From: Paludibacteraceae bacterium
GTDB taxonomy: Bacteria; Bacteroidota; Bacteroidia; Bacteroidales; Paludibacteraceae
Assembly (NCBI GenBank): GCA_017649925.1
Contig: JAGCFX010000003.1
Span: 1-49,845, forward strand
Reading direction: 5' to 3'
DNA: 49,845 bases
Below the pieces are notes generated by a model, which worked only from the letters and a program-made list of their open reading frames with translations, ran no database searches and was not told where the DNA came from. Shown here one piece after another: positions 8,788 to 15,688 of the stretch (the first letter of the stretch is position 1; the number at the start of each line of letters is the position of its first letter). The position numbers and the translations under genes were made by a program.

Positions 8788-10308
8788 TTATTTTTGCACG
8801 CGTTTACCCATTATGTCGAACATTTCTCCGCTCTCCAACAGGATAAACAACTGTCCGTCAATCATCACCTTGGTACATTGTACATTGTCCTGTACATCGC
8901 TAATGCCTTGGTTGTATTCGCCGAGATTCATGTCCACTACATACGGGTCATGATCGGAATAGGATGTAGCGTAGTTGTCGATGCCGCAGTTGGTGGTGCA
9001 GATATGATAAATCTGCGCGCTACGAATCTGCTGACTCATCGTACTGTTCGCAAAAGCATGGTCGATAAGATTTCCTTCTCCGCCATAGCAATGACTGTAA
9101 GCTTCGGCATCAAAACGCAATAACTGCTCCGCAAAGCCTGCGTTGATAATCTTTTTCAACGGATCTTCAGTCACTTCGCAGTTGAGATCGCCCATTACCA
9201 AAATATCCGGGTCGCCGAGCGATTTGCTGAGCGCATTAACCAGGTGAGTAGCATTGGTGTTGCGCTGGCTCTCGCCTTCGTCACCGCCACCTGTCTTGGC
9301 TTTGAAATGGTTCATGCTGAGCACGAACTTCTCGCCGCTGGAGATCTCCTGGAAGCCCTGAATACGCATCGTGTTCTTATAATAGTTGTATGTCGAAGCT
9401 GCGGTGTTGGAACCGAAGGGTTTCACTTTGTCTTTGCGATAGATAAAGCCCGACTTCATGTTGTTGTCATAACTGTCCCATTCTACGTTGATACCGTCGT
9501 TCAGCGCCGCGTAGCGGTTCTCTCCGATATATTTGTTGATACTGTCCACCAGTTGCGTCAACACCAGTTCGCAGGCTTCTATCTCGCACATCGCATAGAT
9601 ATCTGCGTTCATCTTCACAAACGCTTTGACGATCTTCGATGTCTTGGCAGCAAAGGCCGCATGGTCATAGTTAGCACGCGTGCTTTGGTAGTTGTCGTAA
9701 TTGATGTAGTAGTTGCGCATGTTCTGACCGCAGACGCGCAGACGACCGTTCGGAGTATCACCTCCTCCGCCCGGACACATTGATGTCAGAACGATGTTAT
9801 TGACTTCCCATTGGGCACGGGTCGTATCTGTCGATGTATATCGAAAACCGAACACCGTGTTGGCACCCACTTTGTTTACCGGCACAGAGATCTCGTTGTC
9901 TCGGAAGTTCCAGTTATATTGGTCGCTGTAGTTAGGGATGGTCAGTTGCTGCCAGTCGGCAGTGGTAACATCACCGCCATAGTTGGCGCATACCCACAAT
10001 GTCAACTCGCTCTCCGGTGTACCTGCGGACTTGTGAGCATGAGAAAAACTGAACGACACGTTCAGTGCCTCGCGCAGGTCCGCAGCAGGTGTCAGTAACC
10101 AGCCGTCCTGGTTGTAAGTGCCACTGGCTTTCGCATAAGTCTTCGAACCGTATGAATCCCAATACCATACGTTATCTCCTGCCGTGCTCAGTTGGTCAAA
10201 ACTCTCCTGACTGCTCAGCGGCCATGAAGCATCGACAGGCGTGCAAGACGCTTGTATATACAGCCACATGCCGGTCAGGCAAGCGCACAAACAAACAATG
10301 CGTTTCAT
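8788..10308 (-). CDS. Secreted endonuclease/exonuclease/phosphatase with short C-terminal secretion tag
   Basis: A 506-aa exported protein. A signal peptide (about 1-21) is followed by a jelly-roll 'choice-of-anchor' or DUF5017-like domain (about 25-180) and an endonuclease/exonuclease/phosphatase (EEP) domain at about 188-460. EEP landmarks are present: CEIEA (metal-binding Glu), NHFKAK, VMGDLN, NLIDHAF and SDHDPYVVDM, so the enzyme should be an active Mg-dependent phosphodiesterase or nuclease. The last ~26 residues (DGQLFILLESGEMFDIMGKR) form the short C-terminal motif also seen at 35595 and 12979, which I read as a T9SS-type tag. It is last in a three-gene operon, its ATG overlapping the upstream stop as ATGA. 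The substrate (extracellular DNA, phospholipid or inositol phosphate) cannot be told. Confidence 0.87.
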   Translation of the reverse strand: MKRIVCLCACLTGMWLYIQASCTPVDASWPLSSQESFDQLSTAGDNVWYWDSYGSKTYAKASGTYNQDGWLLTPAADLREALNVSFSFSHAHKSAGTPESELTLWVCANYGGDVTTADWQQLTIPNYSDQYNWNFRDNEISVPVNKVGANTVFGFRYTSTDTTRAQWEVNNIVLTSMCPGGGGDTPNGRLRVCGQNMRNYYINYDNYQSTRANYDHAAFAAKTSKIVKAFVKMNADIYAMCEIEACELVLTQLVDSINKYIGENRYAALNDGINVEWDSYDNNMKSGFIYRKDKVKPFGSNTAASTYNYYKNTMRIQGFQEISSGEKFVLSMNHFKAKTGGGDEGESQRNTNATHLVNALSKSLGDPDILVMGDLNCEVTEDPLKKIINAGFAEQLLRFDAEAYSHCYGGEGNLIDHAFANSTMSQQIRSAQIYHICTTNCGIDNYATSYSDHDPYVVDMNLGEYNQGISDVQDNVQCTKVMIDGQLFILLESGEMFDIMGKRVQK

Positions 10309-10685
10309 CGGATTACCAATTGAACTTCATACGATTGCCCCGAACGTAGTTCGCGAGGCTCTTTGTCCAGCAGGTTGCCTGCTGCATCGAAGATAGCGAA
10401 GTAGAAGGTTGCTTTGCGGCCCAAGTCAAAGTCAATACTGCTGAACTCGAACGTAGCAACGCCCTCGTCGTTGGTCTTCTCCGAACGTTCTTTGAAAGCC
10501 GGCTTGCGGAACGACTCGCCCGCTTGCCAGTTACTGGAACTGAAAAGGCATACTTCCTGACCTACCTGCTTTACACCGTGCTTGTCCGTAACAACCACGT
10601 TTACAATCGCTTTCGGCTTAATCTTGCAGCCCGCGAATCCAAAGGCTACCATCGCCGCGATGGCGATAAAAAGAGTCTTCTTCAT
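10305..10685 (-). CDS. Small lipoprotein with Ig-like fold (paralogue of next gene)
   Basis: A 126-aa predicted lipoprotein (signal peptide with lipobox FAGC at about residues 17-20). The mature part resembles a single carboxypeptidase-regulatory or CnaB-like beta sandwich: a VNVVVTDKHG strand and turn, then KTNDEGVATFEF, then a closing strand SYEVQLVIR. The same pattern in the same order occurs in the next protein upstream (10685-11077), so the two look like diverged tandem duplicates. The stop overlaps the nuclease start and the start overlaps the upstream stop by one base, giving tight translational coupling. Function is unknown; a surface-anchored partner of the secreted nuclease is possible from context only. 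Confidence 0.78.
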   Translation of the reverse strand: MKKTLFIAIAAMVAFGFAGCKIKPKAIVNVVVTDKHGVKQVGQEVCLFSSSNWQAGESFRKPAFKERSEKTNDEGVATFEFSSIDFDLGRKATFYFAIFDAAGNLLDKEPRELRSGQSYEVQLVIR

Positions 10686-11077
10686 TATTGATTTACTTTG
10701 ATAGTTAAGTCATGATGCTGTCCACGCTTTACATCGAGGATGGTGGACACCCACTTATCTGTTCCTTCGTCGAACACATAGAAGAAATACGGCATTTTAT
10801 CAACGCCTAACGTCACTTCAATCGTTGTCTCGCCACTTGCGTTCGTTTTCTGATGGGCAATCTCACGGCCTTCATCGTCACGCAATGGTTCATCTGGTGA
10901 TGGCAGCGCTGCGTCAATGATAGCAATCGCCAAGTCATCGTAATACACGTTGCGAGCTGCTACGGGAAGACTGTCCTGATCAATCACTTTTACGGTAATC
11001 GAGGACTTTTCAAACTTACAACTAGAGAAACTCATTGCGACTATCATAGCCGCCAATACAAATAGTACTTTTTTCAT
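10685..11077 (-). CDS. Small lipoprotein with Ig-like fold, first gene of nuclease operon
   Basis: A 130-aa predicted lipoprotein: signal peptide with lipobox SFSSC near residue 20, then a one-domain beta sandwich with the strand-turn pattern ITVKVIDQDS, KTNASGETTIEV and HDLTIKVN. It is paralogous in layout to the next gene. It is the first gene after the promoter at 11119-11150, and its TAA shares a base with the following ATG. No catalytic motif was seen. Function unknown. Confidence 0.78.
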   Translation of the reverse strand: MKKVLFVLAAMIVAMSFSSCKFEKSSITVKVIDQDSLPVAARNVYYDDLAIAIIDAALPSPDEPLRDDEGREIAHQKTNASGETTIEVTLGVDKMPYFFYVFDEGTDKWVSTILDVKRGQHHDLTIKVNQ

Positions 11078-11118
11078 AACCTGATTTTTTCTTTTGGGTT
11101 AACAAACATTTTGCGGCG

Positions 11119-11150
11119 CAAAGGTACAACAAATATTTGGTATACACAAG
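11119..11150 (-). promoter_or_regulatory. Promoter of the lipoprotein-nuclease operon
   Basis: Minus strand CTTG (11150-11147), 20 bp, TACCTTTG (11126-11119). One mismatch in the -33 box. It is divergent from the esterase promoter at 11188. Confidence 0.75.
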
Positions 11151-11187
11151 GATTTTGCGGTAAAAATTAAATTTATTTACTTTTTTA

Positions 11188-11219
11188 TTTGCATATGTGC
11201 GAATTTTATAGTAATTTTG
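11188..11219 (+). promoter_or_regulatory. Promoter of the esterase gene
   Basis: TTTG (11188-11191), 20 bp, TAATTTTG (11212-11219). The -33 box continues into CATATGTG, the extended motif shared by several promoters here. The position rules out the upstream TTG start at 11217 for the esterase. Confidence 0.82.
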
Positions 11220-11237
11220 CGGCAAATTTATACAATT

Positions 11238-12164
11238 ATGAAACATCGTATTTGCAGCACACTATTGCTTGTTATCCTCACCTTTTCCGGTTTGTATGCT
11301 CAGCAGACTTTTGCTTACGTGGAGCGGGATTCTACGTTCTATCTTGATGTATATCAACCGGCTACGACGCCGAACGGCTATACCGTTGTGCATATTTTCG
11401 GCGGCGGGTTTATCATGGGTTCGCGTCAGCGGCAATGGGATGTTGATTACTGCCGAATGCTGACCGAGAGAGGTTATACGGCAGTGGCTATCGATTATCG
11501 TCTCGGGCTGAAAGGACAATACAAAGTAGGCGTAAGCAACATCGGTGTGCTGGAGAATGCTTTTTATATGGCGGCAGAAGATTGCTCGGCGGCGGTTGCT
11601 TATCTGGTAAAGCATGCGGCAGAACTGAATATTGATCCGGATAAGATCATCCTCTGCGGCTCGTCCGCTGGCGCCATCACGGCTCTGATGACCGATTACG
11701 GACGATGCAACACATTGCCTTATGTGGCGGAACTGCCTGAAGGTTGGAAACCGGCAGGTATCATCGCCTATAGCGGAGCTATCTATTCTACGTTGCGCGG
11801 GTTGAAATGGGCAATGCCACCCGCACCGACAATGCTCTTCCATGGCACGGAGGATAAACTGGTGATGTATAAAAAGATGGAGGTCGGGAAACGCGGAATG
11901 TACGGCTCAGATGCCATTGCTCGCCAACTCGACAAGAACAACCATCATTATTGCATTTACCGGTACAAAGGCTTGGGACACGAGGTTAGCATGGGTGGTC
12001 CGAGAACATTGGAAGAACTGGATCTGTTTGTTAGTCAGTATATTGAGCAAGGCCGGGCGCTGCATTCGGATATCACGATCCGCGACGACTCCATTCAACC
12101 AACCATCTTCACGCACATGACAGTGCGAGACGTTTACAAGAAGAAAGTACTCTCTGACTTGTAA
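11238..12164 (+). CDS. Secreted alpha/beta-hydrolase (carboxylesterase-like)
   Basis: A 308-aa exported esterase or lipase-like alpha/beta hydrolase. The signal peptide (1-21, ending LYAQ) points to the periplasm or outside. Landmarks are the oxyanion-hole strand VVHIFGGGFIMGS (an HGGG-like loop with Phe for His), the nucleophile elbow CGSSAGA (Ser), HGTEDKLV (likely acid Asp) and GLGHEVS (His), so the triad looks complete. Length fits the BD-FAE/esterase family. A longer frame begins with TTG at 11217, but that lies inside the -7 promoter box, so ATG 11238 is chosen. Likely substrates are acetylated or feruloylated polysaccharides or small esters; this is inference. Confidence 0.85.
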   Translation: MKHRICSTLLLVILTFSGLYAQQTFAYVERDSTFYLDVYQPATTPNGYTVVHIFGGGFIMGSRQRQWDVDYCRMLTERGYTAVAIDYRLGLKGQYKVGVSNIGVLENAFYMAAEDCSAAVAYLVKHAAELNIDPDKIILCGSSAGAITALMTDYGRCNTLPYVAELPEGWKPAGIIAYSGAIYSTLRGLKWAMPPAPTMLFHGTEDKLVMYKKMEVGKRGMYGSDAIARQLDKNNHHYCIYRYKGLGHEVSMGGPRTLEELDLFVSQYIEQGRALHSDITIRDDSIQPTIFTHMTVRDVYKKKVLSDL

Positions 12165-12178
12165 ATGCAAAAATGTTG

Positions 12179-12186
12179 TACCTTTG
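12179..12186 (+). promoter_or_regulatory. Possible -7 element for the 12233 lipoprotein
   Basis: TACCTTTG, followed by CAG as in the other promoters, 47 bp before the ATG at 12233. The -33 box at the usual 20-bp spacing is not convincing (a CTTG lies 17 bp away), so this is a weak call. Confidence 0.4.
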
Positions 12187-12232
12187 CAGTCGCAAATTAT
12201 TATTAACACCCAAAATTCCAATAACCGTGAAA

Positions 12233-12967
12233 ATGAAAAACTTTATATGGCTTCTCTTCTTCGGCATAATGTTATGCTCCTGCGAGAAGCAACCGGCAAC
12301 AAACGAGCCGGTAGGAGGCAATGGAGGCAGTGGCGGTGATGATGAACCGGAAATGCGGATGTCTTTAGTTAAATTCACGAATGATATATACCGCGAGTAT
12401 ATACTTGCAACAGCCTTCAGTGATAACGCAAGAATGCGAGCGACTTCCCCTCCTGTAGCAGAGGAACTCATCCTCGGAACTATCCCGTATTCGGTCAAAT
12501 TGCCCAATGGGTATTGGGTTATTGACTGGCGTTGGGAGAGTGGCCAAATCGTTTATTATTGGGGGAATGTATTGCTACCATACAAATGGGATACTTTTAC
12601 TCATTGGTATCAAACATGGGAATTGCCCGACAATCCTATGCCTTTCGAACAATATATTGCAGAGTCTGGAGGTGTCGGCAGACGTGACATAGATAAAATA
12701 TTAGGTGTAAATTTGGACATTCAAAATAAGACTGACCACAGATGGCAACAACTTTATTGTTTGCCCCGAGTCTATGCGCTACACTATGTTAGTATGCAGG
12801 ATGTTCCGGAAGAGGAAAAAGAGTCATACTTAAACACAATTCATGAGCAAGATAGCTTGCACACCTTATACGTTCAGCGCTTAACAGAAATTATTAACAA
12901 TGGCGACTTTGACAAAGTATACCATAAAACAAGTTGGTATAGTCCTTATTCTTGCCATGAAAAATAA
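12233..12967 (+). CDS. Hypothetical lipoprotein
   Basis: A 244-aa predicted lipoprotein: signal peptide MKNFIWLLFFGIMLCSC with lipid-modified Cys at residue 17, then a short Gly/Asn/Asp linker (about 22-36) and a mature domain rich in Trp and Tyr (WVIDWRWESGQIVYYWGN; FTHWYQTW). I do not recognise the family. An upstream in-frame start (12173) would remove the lipoprotein signal from the N-terminus, so ATG 12233 is preferred. Just after its stop, in another frame, lies an orphan copy of the C-terminal secretion tag (12979-13062). This gene may therefore have replaced or truncated an older tagged gene. Confidence 0.72.
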   Translation: MKNFIWLLFFGIMLCSCEKQPATNEPVGGNGGSGGDDEPEMRMSLVKFTNDIYREYILATAFSDNARMRATSPPVAEELILGTIPYSVKLPNGYWVIDWRWESGQIVYYWGNVLLPYKWDTFTHWYQTWELPDNPMPFEQYIAESGGVGRRDIDKILGVNLDIQNKTDHRWQQLYCLPRVYALHYVSMQDVPEEEKESYLNTIHEQDSLHTLYVQRLTEIINNGDFDKVYHKTSWYSPYSCHEK

Positions 12968-12978
12968 AATCACAAATT

Positions 12979-13062
12979 ACCAATAAGACCATTCGTGACG
13001 GGCAACTGATCATTATCCGTGATGGCCGCACGTACAACGCCCTCGGCGTAGAGGTTAAGTAA
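12979..13062 (+). pseudogene. Orphan C-terminal secretion-tag fragment
   Basis: In frame 1, TIRDGQLIIIRDGRTYNALG and then VEVK plus a TAA stop can be read. This closely matches the C-terminal tags of the BspA-like protein (DSQLFIIRGDKTYTITG) and the secreted nuclease (DGQLFILLESGEMFDIMG). There is a TGA in the same frame at 12958 and no start codon, so it is not an intact gene. The upstream lipoprotein ends at 12967 in a different frame. It is probably the remnant of a deleted secreted-protein gene, or the end of the upstream gene after a frameshift. Confidence 0.7.
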
Positions 13063-13071
13063 TTTTTATTG

Positions 13072-13079
13072 TATCTTTG
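13072..13079 (+). promoter_or_regulatory. Possible -7 element of a non-coding transcript
   Basis: TATCTTTG followed by CA, like the good promoters, but with no recognisable -33 box at 19-21 bp. If used, it would start a transcript of roughly 275 nt ending at the terminator at 13331-13363, with no ORF of useful size. Confidence 0.3.
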
Positions 13080-13150
13080 CATTGTTTTTCGGTTTTCCAA
13101 CCATCGATACTGCCTGAACCCTTGAAAAATAAAGCCTGCATTGAGATAAC

Positions 13151-13194
13151 ATTGTGTGATTAATGTGTGATTATTGTGCGGTTAATGCGTGATT
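13151..13194 (+). repeat. Four tandem 11-bp repeats (consensus NNTGYGTGATT)
   Basis: Four contiguous 11-mers: ATTGTGTGATT, AATGTGTGATT, ATTGTGCGGTT and AATGCGTGATT. The same family recurs in the opposite orientation at 35365-35419. The 11-bp period is close to one DNA turn, and neither array is coding. Confidence 0.8.
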
Positions 13195-13244
13195 CACTCT
13201 TCCACCGCACCTCTTTCTTTCATCATCTCTATTTCTAATTTTAC

Positions 13245-13285
13245 TTGTTCCCTTTTCACTCAATTTCCCCACAAAAAGGGAACAA
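13245..13285. repeat. 12-bp perfect inverted repeat
   Basis: TTGTTCCCTTTT (13245-13256) and its exact complement AAAAGGGAACAA (13274-13285) are separated by 17 nt. As RNA this forms a stable hairpin. It lies between the 11-bp repeats and the terminator and is not followed by a T-tract, so it is not itself a terminator. Confidence 0.7.
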
Positions 13286-13330
13286 TCCTCACTCTCTCAC
13301 CATAATATTCAATTTTCTTCCGTGACTTTT

Positions 13331-13363
13331 GAGCCGCCATTGCCAATGAGCGGCTCTTTTTTT
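13331..13363 (+). terminator. Rho-independent terminator
   Basis: GAGCCGC (13331-13337) pairs with GCGGCTC (13350-13356), the inner CATTG/CAATG extends the stem, and seven T follow (13357-13363). It could end transcription of the 12233 lipoprotein or of a transcript starting inside the gap. Confidence 0.88.
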
Positions 13364-13431
13364 GTAAAAATCAACAAAAATGTCTTGTTTTGCTTTGCTC
13401 ATACAATTAATTTAAGAAATTTTCTTAAATT

Positions 13432-13463
13432 CTTGCACAATTCAAAAAAAAGCAGTACCTTTG
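13432..13463 (+). promoter_or_regulatory. Promoter of the plsC-like gene
   Basis: CTTG (13432-13435), 20 bp, TACCTTTG (13456-13463), 28 bp before the ATG. The stretch before the -7 box (TTCAAAAAAAAGCAG) is identical to that of the tRNA-Gln promoter. Confidence 0.82.
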
Positions 13464-13491
13464 CACGCCAAAATGGAAATGGGCATAAGAA

Positions 13492-14505
13492 ATGTCTGAA
13501 ATACAAGATAAAAATCGATTATATACTTTCCTCAGACCGTATGTGGACTGGATGTTCCGCCGTTCGTATCGACGCATCCAGTATGTGGGTCGCGAGAACA
13601 TACCGACTGACGGCGCTGTCATCTTTGCTCCCAACCATGCGAACTGCCTCTGCGATGCCATGGCTGTGCTGGGCATTGATAGAAAACGCAAGGTGTTCGT
13701 CGCGCGCGCAGACATTTTTAAAAATAAACGGCAGGCGAAGCTCTTGAACTGGCTGAAGATCATGCCGATCAGCCGTGAGCGAGACGGGTTGGATGAAGTG
13801 CGGCATAACGATGAGACGATGGACAAAGCGGTGGCAACGCTGCATGACGGAGTGCCGTTTTGTATCTTGCCGGAAGGTCGGCATCGCCCGATGCACTCGT
13901 TGTTGCCGTTGGGCAAAGGCATTTTCCGAATAGCCCTCCGAGCCAACGATGAGTTTGGCGCAGAGAAACCGGTTTACATCGTGCCGGTGGGCTTGGAGTA
14001 TGGCGATTATTTCCATCTCTGGGACAGTCTGACGATCAATATCGGCAAACCCATCAACGTGACGCAGTTTGTGCGTGAACACGAGGATTTGTCCCGCCCG
14101 CAGATTGTCATGGCGCTGCGCGATGAACTGACCCAACGCATCCGCGAACAGATCCTTTGGGTGCCGGATGACGAACAGTATGAAGAGAACATCACCAAAC
14201 TGCAAGCGAACCCGCCGGCTCCGTTTGATAGGTTCAAACGCCATCGCATGCCCCGTTGGTTGCTGTTCATTGTCCTGGTGCTGCTATTGCCGCTTTTCGT
14301 CGTTAGTGCGGCACTTACTATACCGCTTTGGGGAATGTGGCTGTTGGTACGATGGAAAGTCAAAGACCCTGCTTTCCATAACTCCGTCCAGTATGTTTGG
14401 CAAGTGATTATCATGCCGCTCAGTTTCTTTGTCACCTTGCCTTTCTGGATGTTTTTGCAAGAGTATATGTACCAGTTGAGGTTGTTTAAAAATCAAAAAT
14501 CATGA
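13492..14505 (+). CDS. PlsC-like glycerophosphate acyltransferase
   Basis: A 337-aa membrane-associated acyltransferase of the PlsC/LPLAT superfamily, likely acylating lysophosphatidate or a related acceptor in phospholipid synthesis. Block I is NHANCLCD, an H-X5-D variant of the usual H-X4-D, as in relatives with NHQNALMD. Block III is PEGRHRP. Two hydrophobic segments near the C-terminus (about 253-285 and 300-325) should anchor it in the inner membrane. ATG 13492 sits 28 bp after the promoter. The stop overlaps the next gene as ATGA, so it is co-translated with the DUF819 protein. The exact acceptor is uncertain. Confidence 0.85.
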   Translation: MSEIQDKNRLYTFLRPYVDWMFRRSYRRIQYVGRENIPTDGAVIFAPNHANCLCDAMAVLGIDRKRKVFVARADIFKNKRQAKLLNWLKIMPISRERDGLDEVRHNDETMDKAVATLHDGVPFCILPEGRHRPMHSLLPLGKGIFRIALRANDEFGAEKPVYIVPVGLEYGDYFHLWDSLTINIGKPINVTQFVREHEDLSRPQIVMALRDELTQRIREQILWVPDDEQYEENITKLQANPPAPFDRFKRHRMPRWLLFIVLVLLLPLFVVSAALTIPLWGMWLLVRWKVKDPAFHNSVQYVWQVIIMPLSFFVTLPFWMFLQEYMYQLRLFKNQKS

Positions 14506-15674
14506 TAAGAGTATATATTGTCATCGCTTTGTATGTGTTAGTGCCGATTGTCATTATCGAGTGCTTCAAGCGTTGGACGTGGATGCAGAAGATCGGAACG
14601 GTGGTTGCTGCTTATGCCGTAGGCATCATCTTCGCGTTAACCGGCTTTGTGCATTTTGAACCGGGCACAGCTGCCGCTTTGTCGTTCAGTAAGATTCAAT
14701 CGACCATCATGTCTATCACGGTGCCTCTGGCCATCCCGCTGATGCTTTTCAACTGCGATTTCAAATTATGGACAAAAGCGCTTCCCAAAACGCTCTGGTC
14801 GCTTGTGGGGGGAATAGGAGCTGTCATAGTGGCCGTAGTGAGCGGATATTTCATCTTCCGCACACCCGATGTGCCGGAGTTCAACAAAGTGGCGGCGATG
14901 ATGACCGGTATCTACACCGGAGGAACGATGAACTTCAATGCCTTGGGCGCTTCCCTCGGCGTGGATAAGACGGTCATGGCGATTGTGCTGGCGTTTGAGA
15001 TGGTGTTGACAACGCCTTATATCTTCTTCATCATCGGCGGAGGTTATAAGGTGTTCCGTAAGATTCTGCCTTATGAAGACGTGACGCGCAAAGGACGGAC
15101 GGACGAACATGTGGAGTCCAAAGACATCGAGAACTATCGCGGTATGTTTGAGCGCAAGAATGTCGGAGGTATGTTTGCCGGCCTGGGACTGAGCGTTTTG
15201 TTCCTCGCCATCGGCGCAGGAATAGCCAAACTGCTGACGGGCACGCTGAATGAGTTGGTCGTCATATTGACCATTACAACGCTTTCCATCATCGCTTCGT
15301 TCTTCAAGAAAGTGCGCGAACTACCCAAGACCTTTGAGTTGGGAATGTTCTTTATCCTTATCTTCTCGGTCATCGTGGCATCGCTCTTCGATATCCATAG
15401 TGTGAATGGCGGCTCGCTGATGATAGGATTGTTCGTGGCATGGATCATGATCGTGGCCGCCGGCCTGCATTTGCTCTTATGCCGAATCATGAGAGTGAGC
15501 GGAGATTTGTTCTGCGTCAGCCAGATCGCATTGCTCTGCTCGCCGCCTTTTGTCCCGCCTGTTGTAGGAGCAATGAAAAATAAAAAAGTGCTCATCTCCG
15601 GAATTGTCATCGGTTTGGTTGGCTACGCCTTAGGCACCTATCTTGGTGTGGCAATCGCTTATATATTACCTTAA
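14502..15674 (+). CDS. DUF819 family membrane protein
   Basis: A 390-aa polytopic inner-membrane protein with about 10-11 hydrophobic helices, matching the DUF819 family (YjcL-like), whose fold suggests a transporter. Helix pairs are interrupted by conserved Gly-rich turns (TGIYTGGTMNFNALGASLG). A cytoplasmic loop near residues 190-215 carries the charged stretch. The start overlaps the acyltransferase stop by four bases, and a porin-like Omp85 gene follows 14 bp after. No substrate is known for the family; the operon with a lipid acyltransferase hints at an envelope role, but this is inference. Confidence 0.85.
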   Translation: MIRVYIVIALYVLVPIVIIECFKRWTWMQKIGTVVAAYAVGIIFALTGFVHFEPGTAAALSFSKIQSTIMSITVPLAIPLMLFNCDFKLWTKALPKTLWSLVGGIGAVIVAVVSGYFIFRTPDVPEFNKVAAMMTGIYTGGTMNFNALGASLGVDKTVMAIVLAFEMVLTTPYIFFIIGGGYKVFRKILPYEDVTRKGRTDEHVESKDIENYRGMFERKNVGGMFAGLGLSVLFLAIGAGIAKLLTGTLNELVVILTITTLSIIASFFKKVRELPKTFELGMFFILIFSVIVASLFDIHSVNGGSLMIGLFVAWIMIVAAGLHLLLCRIMRVSGDLFCVSQIALLCSPPFVPPVVGAMKNKKVLISGIVIGLVGYALGTYLGVAIAYILP

Positions 15675-15688
15675 TAGTAAGTATTCAG

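Larger units (their letters stand above)
12968..13491. other. 524-bp intergenic region rich in non-coding structure
   Basis: No convincing gene lies here. In order it holds an orphan secretion-tag fragment (12979-13062), a TATCTTTG -7-like box (13072-13079), a four-copy 11-bp repeat (13151-13194), a 12-bp perfect inverted repeat with a 17-nt loop (13245-13256 and 13274-13285), a strong intrinsic terminator (13331-13363) and the plsC promoter (13432-13463). Confidence 0.8.

Noticed and set aside
11217-11237. Upstream TTG start for the esterase
   Set aside because: It lies in the -7 box of the promoter, so it would not be transcribed.
12233-13062. A single frameshifted gene joining the lipoprotein and the orphan tag
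   Set aside because: Not adopted as a gene call: the protein has a lipoprotein anchor, which normally excludes a T9SS-type tag, and the frame change cannot be placed. It stays possible and is mentioned under the fragment.
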